Assembly: GCF_021155775.2 (NCBI RefSeq)
Contig: NC_060236.1
Span: forward strand, 30,780,348-30,844,347
Direction of reading: 5' to 3'
Length of the DNA: 64,000 bases
Origin: Neodiprion pinetum
Taxonomy: Eukaryota; Arthropoda; Insecta; Hymenoptera; Diprionidae
Under the pieces are notes generated by a model. That model did no database searches. It saw nothing but the letters and a program-made list of their open reading frames with translations, and had not been told where the DNA came from. Of the stretch, positions 24,501 through 38,200 are shown piece after piece. The translations under genes were made by a program, and so were the position numbers. Each line of letters starts with the position of its first letter. Position 1 is the first letter of the stretch.

Positions 24501-25991
24501 TAACGGCAAAACAGAAGAATAGAAAAAAAAGGAAACCCATTTGACGACAAATCAATGGCAAAAGAAGATTGAAAGAAACAACAACAAAAAAATAATATAA
24601 AAAATGAACGAAGTAATAAATAACTAAGTGAAACCCGCGCAATCCAACCAACATTTTCAGCTTGAATATTTAAACACTTTCCAACAATCTTCGATGTCTA
24701 AAACGGTATTAATAAAAAAATAAATTTTATCCGGATTACGTACCACGTGTAATAGAATGCGTAGAGAAATCTTTTACCGTAGACTAAGCAGTTAAACCTT
24801 ATTATTTATTCGAATTTTTGTTCAAAACAAGAATCTCTATCTCTATACCAATTATTCTCTGTACGAACTGTTTGGTTTATCAGGTATTGCAGTTATTCTT
24901 GCAGAAAATTTTATTTTTTTTTTTTTTATCAACGATGTCACGAATATTTTTGACTGAAAAACAAATAACAACGAAAATCAACATCTTTTTCTTAGAGAGT
25001 TCACATGACTTGATAGATATAATTGACAGTAGATCGGTTTTTGTTTAATTTCGGTTATTACTATTCTGTTTTTCATCCCCTTAAATCTCACCGCGTAGAC
25101 TCGCAATATATCAGTCAGCGTTTTATGGGCTGGGGGAAAAATTACATCAATGTTATACGGTGTGGTTTTTTTTTTTTTTTTTGTTTCTTTGTTTTTTTTC
25201 ACTTCGATACACGAAATATTTTCTTTCTCACACACGCATTATTTCAATTTTTTTCCAAACCGATGCCCGTTAAAAAAGCGATACATAATACTTAACATGA
25301 TTCGATTCGTTGAAAGATTTGAAAGCGACGTTAGCCTCTAAAACGTTATTTTATATATAATATTACTTGCGATGATACGATATGTGCGCGCGAGTATTGT
25401 GTGATGAGAATGTGAGGAGGTGGATTTAGAGAGTTGTAATTTTCTTAGAAGGAAAAAGAAGGATGAAAAATAGAAAATCATAGTAATGGTAATTTCACTT
25501 TCAAGAATGATAGAAATGCGAATTGGATTTATGTATGTATAATGTATGTATTTATGCGTAAGTAACGAGAAGAAAAGAAGACGGAAGATGAACGGCGTTA
25601 AGAGATGAAAAAACAGAAATGATGGTATAAAATGCAAAGCTTAAAAATGAAGACGCAGGAATTGAAGAATACTAAAAAGCACAATGTTTTCACGGAGCGA
25701 TCGAAAATAAATATGAATACATAACAACTGAACAACTGTGGAAGATGGAGGAGATCTATCTGACCCTCCCCTATTTTGAAGAGAAGTGTAATTGTATCGA
25801 TCAAGGAAAAAAAATGCGATTATTACAATAAATTAAAAGTCTTAAATGTAATTTGTGCTAATCTTACGATTAATAGTAATAATAATTAATTATAGGAAAG
25901 AGTGTGTCTCCGGCTAAAGAGAAAATGGAAGGAAAAAGAAAAACAAACAAAAATAATATTTGTAACTATATGCTTTTTAATGTGTATATAT

Positions 25992-26031
25992 TGTTGCTGC
26001 TGCTAGTGCTATTGCTGCTGCTGCTGCTGCC
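25992..26031. repeat. (TGC)n triplet repeat
   Basis: Run of TGC/TGT triplets (TTGCTGCTGCTAGTGC then GCTGCTGCTGCTGCTGCC), noncoding context. Confidence 0.8.
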
Positions 26032-26093
26032 GCTTACGTTCGGCCATCATGTATATTTGGCTACGGATACATATTAGAATATCATTGTCGTTA

Positions 26094-26094
26094 C

Positions 26095-26133
<39 letters not shown>

Positions 26134-26168
26134 CGTTATCATCGTTGTTATTATTATTAATAATAATA
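26094..26168. repeat. (TTA)n microsatellite
   Basis: About 13 uninterrupted TTA units, then imperfect units. It is complementary in composition to the AAT repeats 2-3 kb upstream. Confidence 0.85.
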
Positions 26169-26811
26169 TGTATAATTATTTTTTACTAGATCATTGTCGC
26201 GTTTGTTTTATTTTATTTTTCTATTATTAAAACTTGAGGAAGTTTGAGTATAACGCGAGTCGTTTCTCGATGTCTAACTCTTTATATTTATATAACTTTC
26301 TAAGTCTGTCTCTGTCTTTCTCAATGCTTGACTGTGTATTTTGTAAGAATCTAGAAGCATAAAACAGAATTAATAATATAATGTTGAGAAAAAAAAGTAG
26401 TTCCATAAGAAAATCAAAAAAACATGATTTCCAAACGGTGCGTCATTTCAGATATTGGGCTAATGGCAATTGATTGGGAAGAGCTGGAGTAAGTGTCTCG
26501 GGCATCCCTAATTATTTTCTATTTCTTGATGAAATCACCACTATAATTATTGCCATAACAATGTGTGGACAGAATTTATGACATCAAAATTTCTCAATGT
26601 TGTCGTTAACAGTGTTTGCATATTTTGCTATTTATTTATTTTTCTTATTTATTTTATATATTCTAAAGAATTAATCATGCCGATTTCAGCGGAAATAGGA
26701 GTATGTATGTATCTACCCACATACGAGTAAATAAATCAAGATGAATTATCGAAAGTGAAAAGATATATTTCGACGAATATGTTGAAAGACTGATGATCTT
26801 TAGATGAAAAT

Positions 26812-27010
26812 CGTTGGCGTGAAGTAACGCAGATCAGCTGCAAACTTGGTTTAAGTTGTGAAAAAAATGTTTGTTGAATATTTTTGACATGCGAAGTGAA
26901 ACGGTGCCACGGAAAATCAACATGGCCGACATTGGCACGCTTGCGATTTCATTTCGGCTATATTATTATTCACAGCTCTCGTCAGTAATCGAACGCTACT
27001 TCACGCCGAA
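26812..27010. mobile_element. Short MITE-like inverted-repeat element
   Basis: The ends are inverted copies of GGCGTGAAGTA(A/G)CG: the left end starts near 26815 and the right end is CGCTACTTCACGCC near 26993-27008. There is weaker complementarity inside (GCGAAGTGAAA against TTTCATTTCG). It is about 0.2 kb with no ORF. Target duplication is unclear. Confidence 0.45.
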
Positions 27011-29672
27011 CAAAATTATGGCAAGAATAGTTTCGTTATGATCTCATCCTCCATGAATGCACAAAAATCGGCTATTCGGCTTGCGATATTTACTCGTGCT
27101 CAGGTTCAATACTTGCACACTTACAGACACTCATACCTATAGTTTAACGGAACAGTATTTCTTCTTTGCGAATCAAATACAACTTGCATCGTTTTCAGAA
27201 TTCCGGTGAAACGAGGCAAAAAATATCCACTATACTCATACTCGAGAGAAACGAATTGTGAATTCTCGATTTATTAGTAAGCGGCCTCTAACGTCGATAC
27301 CATAAACCTGAACGAAGGTACATTCCAATTTCTTTTTTTGATCCGATGTAGTAACCGTAACCGTGATCGAAAAAAATTCCTTAGAAGCAAATAACGAACG
27401 TGAAAGTAGGTTCAAATGGCCAAATAAATCGAGTGCGGTATAATTTAACTTTTTATTTTTGCTATCCAGCTACTTCTTGGGATTTTCAAAAATGTATTTG
27501 AGAAAACAGAACTACCAAGTTAAATTATATCATTTGCGTGATAAAAAAATGGAAAACTGTTTTAAAAAAATTATATGTATTGTTCAACGTTGGCTGAGTG
27601 TTTGTGGATAAAAAAAATTTCATATAATACATACGTAACTCCGCTTTCTTTAGCACTGTGATTAATAGTATTAATAGTATTGTCATTACTGTCGTTATCA
27701 TTTGCATCGTCATCGTCATTATCATTTTCACAATCATTGTCGCTAATTTATCCTATACCATTGTTTGTATTTATAATAATGAAAATATTCGAATTGTATT
27801 CGATTTATTACGTCGAACGGAGAAACAGAGAGGGAGAGAGAGAGATAAAGGAATTGTAACAAATCGTAACCGTAACGTATTTATAAAATGGCATCGTACG
27901 CATCACGCTTACTTACTTCCCGTTTTATAATAACCACAACAAAACAATAATAATGGTAATAACAATGATTAAAAAAAAGAAAACAAAAAAAAAAAACAGT
28001 AATGATAATAATAATAGTGATTATATGAGCTCGTTCGAATGCGAAGAGAGCAGGAGAAAACGAATGCATAGCGCCTAAATGAAGTGTAACGAAGAGAAGA
28101 GTGGCTGAAATGGGGAAAAAATAAGAAAACACTAAATATTGGTGTCCAAGAAGTATTTAAAATAAACATCGTCTTTATATGTACAATTTGAATGCCGAGT
28201 CTTTCCACTTATTAACAGTTTCACGTTATTTTATTCGTTACCAACACCATTTGTACATTCCCTCGTTGTTATATATATATATACATATATATATTATATT
28301 TTTTTTTTAAATTTATTATTCTTACTTTTCATTGTTTTCATCTCATCGTGATTCTTTTCCTCCTATTCACTTTTCTTACGTGAAAGATAATATTTTTCCG
28401 CAACGCTTACGGCGAAAAAGCGGTGGAAATGTAGCCCAGAAAGTGATTATACGTACACATACATGTATGCTGTATTGTGCAATATGTGGTCCATTTGACG
28501 ACAGATATCCAGAACTGGATTCAAATGTAAATGGATTGTGGTGTTGATTTTTTTCCCCCTTTCTACGTATACGGGACAAGATTGGCAGGTATTTTTCGAA
28601 TTTTCACCGTCATTTTTACACGGATGCAAATCAAACGCTTTTTTTCACCCTCGTTACGGAAAGGGTGAATAATGGCTGATGGTCGAATGGAAGCAAATCC
28701 AGTGACGTTCAATTACCTACCATTACACGCTTCGAAAGAATATTACTAAAGATTTTATCACAGATTTTACATATTACATTTAGATGCTTGACCAAATGAT
28801 TATACAGATATCAATACTTACGGACGCACATCTACCGATTTAGTTTACAGGTTAATAGAAACCCAATTTTAAAAATTTGAATTTTGGGCCGGTTCGGAAA
28901 AAAACCCGCAAATTTGGATGATACGAAGTAATATAACCCCGAAATATGTAATTGTTTGACAACAGTTTGCAATTCGGATGCAGATAAAAAATTTTTTGCA
29001 ATGCGTACGAGGCCCAAAACGTTGTCCCTTGACCATCGCGTTTCCGGAGTAAATGGCCTGGATCTATTAAAACTTATCTTGCGCGTACCAACTGACGTGA
29101 AAATACCTTATTGCCTCAGGTATATATACGTTGTACACGTCTACACAACGGCACCCTGTGTCTACCTACTTTGCATGTTTCTACACACAAAGGCACGTAG
29201 GTAGGTACGTTAGGTATACGACGGGAGAGCTCGTTTAAATGTACACATACGTCTGGTACGTCGGTAGATTTGAAAAGCTGGTTTGGGTCGATCTTGCCGC
29301 CGTGCCGAGCCTTGCTGTGCTAGAGACCCGCAAAACGCCCCCCCCGATGCAGCGTCAATTGCAGTGTTTGGTTTGCGTTGCGTATGTTTTTTTCTTATTT
29401 TTTTATCTCTTCTTTGCTTTTTATTTTTATTTCATCCTCCCCCCCCCCCCCCCCCGTTTACATTCGCATCTATTCATCTTTTTCCCGCTTTTTATTTCCT
29501 CTTTTCCGCGACGTCCTCTCGTCGACGGTCGAGCTAGCTTGGTCATTAGTGCAAGCGTGCGAGCTGGTTCCCTCGTGATTCGGGTGGTGGGAAGCTGGGA
29601 GGCCAGGTTTAGTCTTTTCTCTCTCCTCCTCGCTTCTCTGCAAGCTCACCTGACGGAGCGACGTCGGTTCAG

Positions 29673-29680
29673 TGACGTCA
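29673..29680. promoter_or_regulatory. Palindromic CRE (TGACGTCA)
   Basis: Exact CREB/ATF consensus, followed by another CGTC, in the GC-rich region 2.0 kb before the Shal start codon. This is a sequence match only. Confidence 0.35.
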
Positions 29681-29790
29681 CGTCTCGCCGTTGCCCGGAG
29701 CAACGGTGCCGAGCCGAGGTACGATTCCGCACGGTTGACGTCGCCACTTGCGCCGTTGGGTAAAAATCAATTTGAACCTCGGCGAGGCAA

Positions 29791-29865
29791 AGGTGGTGGC
29801 GGTGCCGGAGGTGGTGGTGGCGGTGGCGGTGGTTGGTGCTCGTCGAGGTGGTGGTTGGTTAGCGT
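29791..29865. repeat. (GGTGGC)n-type GC-rich repeat
   Basis: Repeated GGTGGTGGTGGCGGTGGC units upstream of Shal. Confidence 0.75.
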
Positions 29866-29900
29866 CGCCTGGCTCGCGCGCGCTTCTGGAGCTCTCGTGA

Positions 29901-29975
29901 GAGCCAAGCTGAGCCAAGCTGAGCTGAGCTGAGCTGAGCTGAGCTGAGCTGAGCCGAACCGAGTCGAGCCGAGCT
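29901..29975. repeat. (GAGCT)n pentanucleotide repeat
   Basis: About seven near-perfect GAGCT units flanked by GAGCCAAGCT and GAGCC variants, in the putative Shal 5' UTR. Confidence 0.85.
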
Positions 29976-30147
29976 CTTCGGTTAGTCGCGAGTCGCCAAC
30001 TCGTTGTACGGTCGCGTCAAACTTAGCCGGGGATTCCGTGTCGTCCCTGAAGACGTTATCCCGACGTAGTGCTACCCAAGAACTACACTTAGACGTTGTT
30101 GTTGTTGTTTCATTCGAGGAAAGTGCTGCAGGGAGAAGAGCTACCAA

Positions 30148-30203
30148 AAAGAAGAAGAAGAAGAAGAAGAAGAAGAAGACAAAGACGAAGAAGAAGAAAC
30201 AGT
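30148..30203. repeat. (AAG)n triplet repeat
   Basis: Uninterrupted AAG units, then AAGACAAAGACG and further AAG units, in the putative Shal 5' UTR. Confidence 0.85.
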
Positions 30204-31686
30204 GTCTGGGACGATGCGCGCGAGAACTGGAGGAAGGTCCGGTGTTCTATCGTCGAAGGTCGTCCTCGAAGTGATAAGGATATACGTGGAGGCAACTTGT
30301 CAGTTGCAGCTAGTTTGCCCGCTGCGAAGGACCGACTGAGTCTGCACCATCGACGGGGAATAGGGTGAATTCGCTGATTAAGGAACCCATTAGTTACGGA
30401 AGAACGGAAGAAAGAAAGCTGAGGTGGTCGCATAACGGACCTGCAAGACTTTATAATGTAGGAAGAGAGTTTGCCTACGGTAGATGTTTTATGTGGTGTT
30501 GAACGTTCTTCTCCACCTAGACACTGTGCGCGCGAGTTTTGAGCGACGGCTACAGCAGATGCCCCGATTCGTACAATAATTATTACACTTTACTATTATA
30601 CTTATCCAGTAAAGGACTACCTATTCACGGAAGGGATTCGTGGCCAAACAACAACCACGCTCGGTTTAGCTGCTTACACCGTTGCTCTATCGATTGAATT
30701 CCGGCGCGCCAAAAAAGAGAGGATGTTAAACTGATGATGATGACGAGGATCGAGGATTAGTGAGGTGGTGGCTCGTTAATCGACGGTTATCGTCACACCA
30801 CCACAACATGTGGGATCCTTTGATTACCGGTGTGCTCTGATAATAAAAAAAAAAAATAAAGAAATAAAACAGAAGATGAGAGCAAACCCTGCTTTCGATT
30901 AATCAGCGATAAAGTGGTGCTTATGGTGTGAAAACCCAACTGCCGATATATACAGTCCTTTGACATTATTCACTTTCGTTTCTAGTATTTATGTTTTTTC
31001 AAAACACGAGCTGCTTTTCTAACTTCTAATCAATTTGCCTCGGTTGAATTGATCGAAGCTCCGTATAAAGCAATCGCACAGGAGCAATATACAAAGACAC
31101 ACTGCCCCAATAAGATTTTTTATCAGTAATAATAACGATAATAATACCAGTAATATTAATAATAAAAAGTTTAAATCACAACGCTGCAGAGAGATTATTC
31201 CGCAAAACCGTGAGAGATGTAGTTCGTCGTGATAGCTACGCGGAAATGCCCGTTTATGAGGATTGCCTGGGTTTTGAGGTGTCACTGATCATCGGTGGCG
31301 TCATTACCACCTCGACGCGCTGTGATTTTGTTCTGGATACAATATACACCCGAATGGATAGAAGCTAGTGCTCGTCCTGGAGTCAGACTTACACGTAGCG
31401 TAAGGTACAGGAACGCCTATACTGCATACGTACACGTAATAGGCTTGCGGAATTGTTGTTCGTGCGGTATGTTCTGCTGAGCAACGGTGGTGCGACCCAC
31501 GTGTGTGTTTCAACGATCCTCTCCGATATGTCTGGGGCAACGTCAACGTCGTACACGTCGCCGGGCTCTTCGTCCGGGAAATTTTCGGGCCGGCTTCTGC
31601 AGTCCAGCGACCAGGTCTGGTAATTCCCGACCGGCTGAGTTAAGGGTGAAACGGGCCGTGGGGGTGAAGGAGGTTCGAGGATCGCG

Positions 31687-34600
31687 ATGGCATCGGTCGC
31701 CGCCTGGTTGCCGTTCGCTCGAGCAGCGGCCATAGGATGGGTGCCGATCGCTACGCACCCCTTACCGCCTCCGCCGATACCGAAAGACCGGCGAAAAGCA
31801 GACGACGAAAAGCTCCTGATAAATGTGAGCGGCCGACGGTTCGAGACCTGGCGTAACACCCTAGAGAAATATCCCGACACCCTGCTCGGTTCTAACGAGC
31901 GGGAGTTCTTCTACGACGAGGACACCAAGGAGTACTTCTTCGACCGTGATCCGGACATATTCCGGCATATATTGAACTACTACAGGACCGGCAAGCTCCA
32001 TTATCCCAAGCACGAGTGTCTCACAAGCTACGACGAGGAGTTGGCGTTCTTTGGTATCCTGCCGGACGTTATCGGCGATTGTTGCTACGAGGATTACAGG
32101 GACCGTAAAAGAGAGAACGCCGAACGACTGATGGACGATAAACTGAGCGAGAACGGTGACCAAAATCTTCAACAGTTGACGAACCTACGGCAAAAAATGT
32201 GGCGGGCTTTTGAAAATCCGCATACATCAACGGCTGCGCTTGTGTTTTACTATGTGACGGGATTCTTCATAGCCGTCAGCGTGATGGCGAACGTTGTTGA
32301 GACCGTACCTTGCGGACACAGACCCGGGCGTGCCGGTACCTTGCCCTGTGGTGAACGGTACAAGATAGTTTTCTTCTGCCTGGACACTGCTTGCGTAATG
32401 ATATTCACCGCCGAGTATCTTTTGAGGCTTTTCGCGGCACCGGATCGGTGCAAATTCGTTAGGTCCGTGATGTCGATAATCGACGTTGTCGCTATACTGC
32501 CGTACTACATTGGACTCGGTATAACCGACAACGATGACGTCTCAGGGGCGTTCGTTACCCTCCGTGTCTTCAGGGTGTTCAGAATCTTCAAGTTCTCCCG
32601 TCACTCCCAGGGGCTACGGATCCTGGGCTACACTCTTAAATCCTGTGCCTCTGAACTCGGGTTTTTGGTGTTCTCGTTGGCTATGGCCATCATCATATTC
32701 GCTACCGTTATGTTCTACGCCGAGAAAAATGTCGAGGGTACAAACTTCACATCGATTCCAGCCGCCTTCTGGTACACCATTGTCACCATGACGACCCTAG
32801 GGTGAGTTCTTACCTTGGCGAGTATTTATCTTGTCACCTCGAAGGTACCAGTGCGCGATTTTCTTCGGCTCTCTTCTTCGGCGCAGCGTGTCTCTCTCTG
32901 ACTATGTGCGTGTGTTGGTATGCATGCATGGTGTTGGCATACTGTAGAGAGACGGATCTCTCGAGCCACGCGTCACACGTTTGCGGCGACTATACTTGGC
33001 TACGCCTCTCCGCAGTACGTAGGGCTGGCTATAAATAAATCGACAACTCGCGTGGGCCATGAATTTTCTTCATAGTATAAAAGTCGCCACGCTACTCGGA
33101 CAGGTACGCCCTGCGTTCCCATGTACATTATTGGGGACCGCTTTGGAATTTTTTCCATGCTATACGTACGTTATCGAACAATGTCAGGCTAGTGTAGTTT
33201 CGTTCGAGTCGTACCTTCTCAACGCCGGTGAAATGCGCGACAATTCCCTATCCTCTGGTAGAAGTGAAATATTCCGCCATTCCAAAGCGACTTATATGTT
33301 CTCATTCTCAATGGCAAAAAGTTAAACCGAATTAATAATTTGGTTGGATCCTTAGTTCGAAGATCACAAACAATTAGAGAGTTTGGCAAACTCGATAGAG
33401 ATTCCCTTACGTGGAGGGGAAGGTAAAGCTATAACGCCTCTGAGTGTCTATCACATCTCTCCACGTATGTACATACGTACGGTACATACGTTGGTATTCC
33501 GGTCACTGGGTAAAGCTCATTTCCCCCGCTTTCCCGAGCTCCCACCTCCCCTCCCCCTTTTCTCCTTGTGAGCTTTAGCAGCTCGGGTGACGAGAGAGAG
33601 TAGGCACATTTAGACGTGTCATGGATGAGAAGCCTACCCGTACGTCATGAGAGGAGAGTTTGTTGCTTTTAACTTAATCACTCGACGTTTCCACTCATGG
33701 AATTCTTTACGTGTTTCACCTCTTTTCACCGACCTTATATGACATTTTTCAAGTACTGATTGGTAGCCCCTGACGATCCGACTCTATTATACTCGACACG
33801 GTCTCTAGTCCTTTCATCCCACACGTCGCGTTTTGATACGTTTTTAGTTATTGACCTTATCGTTCTACCGGTGACCAGTTTACTCCGTCAGGATCCATTT
33901 TTGTAAAGATTTCTTTATCCCCGTTCGTTATCTCGAAGTCTCTGCTAATCTATTATTATCTTCCATGTGATCTATTTTTACCTATTGTTAACCTAGATTA
34001 GTTCACCCTTCTCCACTGGTTCTATATAGGTGTCGTATTATTTTGCTACGTTGTCTAGGCTGATTGGTGACTTTTTCTTCGATTTAAGTTTTATGCATAG
34101 ATAATATACCTATAGAACTTTTGTGTACAGACGATCCGTGTAGTTTCCGCTTGGCAAACCGGTGTTGGGTAAAATATACACTTAAATATACGTGTCTCCG
34201 TCTGTGCACGCACTAGATGCACAAATAATAGATCGTTATACTTTCTTTTCGGTCTCTTTCGCACTTTTAAGCTCTAGACTACTCGTTCTCACGCTGCTAA
34301 CGATCACTCGATAATCCCCCACACTGCTTGCAGCAAATTCCCGCAGCTAAATTGCACGACCCGAAATTGCAAACGCAGTTGCCCGGAAAATTAGCTGACG
34401 AGAATTGCCGAATGCGTTCAATCTGTGTGTACGTATCAAGATGGAAAAAATTTCACAAACAGAGAATAACAATTAACCTTCTTTTTAGACTTTCATATCC
34501 GAGGAAACTTCGATGTTCAACTTCAAATGTTCGAAACAATTTACCCCTTCCTTCCTTGCTTCGTAGAAGAAAAGATGGATGGATAGATAGATGCTTTCAT

Positions 34601-35244
34601 TTCGGTCTTCGAACAAGTCTCCTCCGGCTGTTATATACCGAAAAAGAAACGAAAATAGTTCAGAGATAGTTTATGCGGATAGAGAGAGGAAAAGAGAGAA
34701 CCGTATGGGAATGAGCTGTAGATTCGCTGGCTTAGCCTGATTCGCCATTTGAACCGCAACCTCGGTATCTGTGCAATATATCATCCCTTATCGAAGTTAA
34801 CAGTGAAGGATAAATCCCGAATCCCAGATTACCATTAAATGGGAATGTAATTTTAATAGTAGTCTGTGGCTCGTAATTACCTTTTTCGGGACGATCAATT
34901 ACTCTGCCAGCTTATATCTATTACAAAGATAGTCGCGTAGAATATAACACATACTTATGCATAAGGCAAGTGTGAAAATTTGCGTGCATTCGGGGGTTTA
35001 ATGGGGGTGTAAAGCATTGATCGTTGCGCGATACCTTATGCTGCAGGGATTTAAAAAAAAACTCTTGATCCTGCTTTTCTGCTAACGAAGCGTCTCTCGA
35101 GCCTCTGGGTTATTCGCTAAGTACGAAACGACAAAGGCTTCTCTTCTCGCCACAATACATTTGCGTCATTGTGCGTCGTTTCTTTATTATAAAAGAGGCG
35201 CGTAGTAATAAATGATCACTGGTGTGCGTGTACGTACATTTATG

Positions 35245-35275
<31 letters not shown>

Positions 35276-38200
35276 GTAGATGTAAAAAGGCAGTTGTTTC
35301 ATTTTGGGATTGAGATCACCTCACGTTACGGTAAGGTGAGGAATTTCAGTGCTCCAAAACTCGTGGAAAAGACTATTTTTGAAGACGCAAGGATAAGGAG
35401 GGGAGTAGAAAAAAAAACACAGAAAAGTAGAGGATCTCGCGTGGTTTGAAATTCGTAAGAAATCATACGACATTGAGGGAGAAAGAAAAATGATATACTT
35501 TACATCATCTCATTACAATATCTTTCTTTCACTCTCTCTTTCTCTCTCTGATTTCCTAGTTATTTTTTTTCTTTTATCCTCAAGGAGAATGTATAAGACT
35601 GTGTTATCTCTTCTTTTTTCTCACTCCCTTTTTGTAACACCGTAAAATAATGAGAACGGAAAATGAAGAATGAAAACGGTGAATAAAAGTCACAACGAAC
35701 CATGAAGAATGGTCGGTATTACATATTTTGGTGAGGGTAAGAAATGGTTTTTAATACAATTTTTTTCAGTCAGTGTCGGTCCACAAATTATTAGTACTTT
35801 ATTGGAAAAAAGGGCGAAGAAATTAACGCACAACGCAAAGTGTACGATTCTTACGTTCGGCTCTTGAACTTCATCTTGAAAGTGAAATAGTCGTATCTCA
35901 AGTAGTATTGGATGAGATACGACCAGAAGTTTCGTTCATAATTTGTTCAGGCAAAGCAGTTTCAAGATGTTACATCGTTGCTCGGATGTGTGTACATGCT
36001 TGACGTTCCGATTCTTGAGGATTTTATTTCCAAGATCAATATCTTGCGGAACATATTTTGTCGCAATATAATATGATGGAGTCCTTCGCTAATATTTCTC
36101 CGTGCCCAAAGAAAGTGTATCAAAAAACGCTTCAATCATCTTCTTCCTTATAATATGCATGTAACGTTATCCCACATTTGAGACGCTCTTCCTCTCATCT
36201 CTCAAGTGCCTCTGCCGTGTACCCGGCGACAGATTTTAAAGAGCCTCTTCATCGTTTTTCCAAACGTCGCACCTTTTGCTCCTACCCATAAACTGTCCTT
36301 GAAAAATCTTTGGCAATGTCGTCTCGCCGATTCTGTCTATAAAAATTGACTCAAGATGCAAGGATATTGGACATTATCAACGTTGAGCCATATATGGATT
36401 TAACTTTTCTTCCAATCTCAAGTAAAGACGTGAGATTTTCCTTGCAGCACTCGTAAAATATGGAAATGCGGCAAAATCGTGTTCTCTCCATCCATTTTAC
36501 GTATACATTCGTAAATATGATTTCAGAATATGTATGTCTCGCACCGCGTGGCATAAGATATTTATAGGTCGTTGGAATATTTAAATGCGTATAGCGTACG
36601 TGTTATACGCAGTACTGTCGTATACCATGTGTGATCTATACGTGGTTTTAGAATTTATTATTTCTTTTACAAAACAGGATTACGGAAGGGAAATAACAAG
36701 GGATCATCTATTTTGGTCTAATGAAATTTGAAACGTTTTGCACATTATTAAAACCTTCTCTTCGGCATTGCGTACAATATAATCACTAAGCTTTGAAAGC
36801 GGATTTCCCCACGTCACTGACGGCGTCACTTTAACCAAAGCTGGGCGCGATTATTTCTTGACGCCTCTACATTTAATAGTCGGTGAGTTTTGAATACGTT
36901 CGTTAAGAGAGATTACGGGTCTGTTTTAACGCCACGGGTCTTCCTATAGGTGAGCAAAAAAGTTGGAACGGCATCAAGTATACAGCTAGGGACCTTAGGT
37001 TTAACCAAGTATTATAATAGTAGAGAATCTTCAAAGAAAAAGAAAATGATGCAGCGGTGAAAAGAGAGAGAGAGAGAGAGAAAAAAAGAGAGAGTGAAAG
37101 GGAAGAGGGATGCAGAGGGCTGAGAATTGCTCTAAAACTCCGAAAGTGAACTTTTTCTGGTTATTAGAGAACCTTTCAGCGTTTCCAGTTGCTTTCAATC
37201 GTTATTCCCGCTGGGCTGTATGATATTTTACTTGACGATTGCGAGGGCTCTAGAGATACGAGATCAAAAGTAACCGTATACCTTTTGTTTTGCGGCGTTT
37301 GCTGCGGATACGTATGTATGTATGTATGTATATGTGCCTAGAATTGTTCGTTTAATCCTGGCCTCTGGGCTTTGTCGGGAGTTGTTGGATAGTTAGATAT
37401 AGTAAATAATACGTGGATGCACACACATAGGTGGGCTACTCCAGAGCGCAAAACCGTAATACATAGTTAAACTTTGGCTCGAGTCCAAGCCAAACATTTG
37501 AAAGGTATCGTGGTCAGTTTTTAGATCGTCGCCAAGTAAACATTCCCTCTCCTCCCATCGTATCCAGGCTACAAATACGCAATTTCTAACGGCACACGAG
37601 CTGTCCCTTTATCAATCGAACGCCATGGAGTTAACGTTATATCCTCCCCGTCGGTAAGCGTCGCCATGGGGGGAAAGAAACGAGTCCACACCTTTGGACC
37701 GTAACGCAAGCACGTTGAATGCCACTTGGAACGTTTACTCCCAACCCCTGAACGGTTATTGTCCATTTTAACGGCGTACCTTAAAACCTTTACCCTTATA
37801 CCCTTGCGAAGTCTGCGGCAAACGTTGAAATGTCAAGAAGTGAAAACCATGGGGATACTTCTAGCTTCAATTTCCGACCCATCATCGACAAACAATGCCC
37901 ATATATCCGATTCGGTTTAGCAAGTGTATCGCGATAATATCAGCATGATGGTGATCGAGCGGAGGGTGTTTGGGGTACGTACCGTAATAACAGCCTTAGG
38001 CCGTGGAACTTTACGCTCAGCTCCGCACTTGCTACTTATTGTCAAGAGGATAAAGAGAGGATTCGCAATATACGGTACGGTTAAAAAGAGAAATGCTGGT
38101 GCTGCCAGTAACCGTTAATCGATAAGAATGTGGCGCAGTTTGCTACTGATTGCCGGACGGAACAATGGATAGTCGAGTGGCGGCGGTACCTACTTTGAAT

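Larger units (their letters stand above)
23358..25860 (+). other. Probable 3' UTR of p190 RhoGAP
   Basis: This is a long AT-rich, noncoding stretch after the TAG stop, with poly-T runs and AAT-type repeats. An AATAAA at 25827-25832 is a reasonable distal poly(A) signal. The real end is not determined. Confidence 0.4.
25861..29400. other. Intergenic region p190-Shal
   Basis: This stretch has no supportable gene. It holds TGC and TTA triplet repeats near 26000-26160, an inverted-repeat element at 26812-27010, an ATAT-rich tract near 28270-28305, and scattered poly-A/T. Base composition shifts toward GC after about 29000, approaching the Shal upstream region. Confidence 0.5.
29401..31686 (+). 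promoter_or_regulatory. Shal upstream region and probable long 5' UTR
   Basis: This 2.3-kb stretch has higher GC than its surroundings and ends at the Shal ATG. It contains GGTGGC, GAGCT and AAG simple repeats, a full palindromic CRE (29673-29680), and many upstream ATGs with short frames (for example 30038-30274, Lys-rich because of the AAG repeat). The promoter and any 5' UTR intron cannot be fixed from sequence. Confidence 0.45.

Noticed and set aside
25977..26060. TGC repeat as a polyglutamine/polyalanine coding region
   Set aside because: No open frame of useful length surrounds it and it lies in AT-rich noncoding DNA.
29767..30147. 126-codon minus-strand frame (Pro-, Ser- and Ala-rich)
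   Set aside because: It is a by-product of the GGTGGC and GAGCT repeats read in reverse; low complexity and no start context.
31389..31880. 163-codon minus-strand frame over the Shal start
   Set aside because: It is antisense to the conserved Shal N-terminal coding exon and 5' leader; its openness follows from the codon composition of the real gene.
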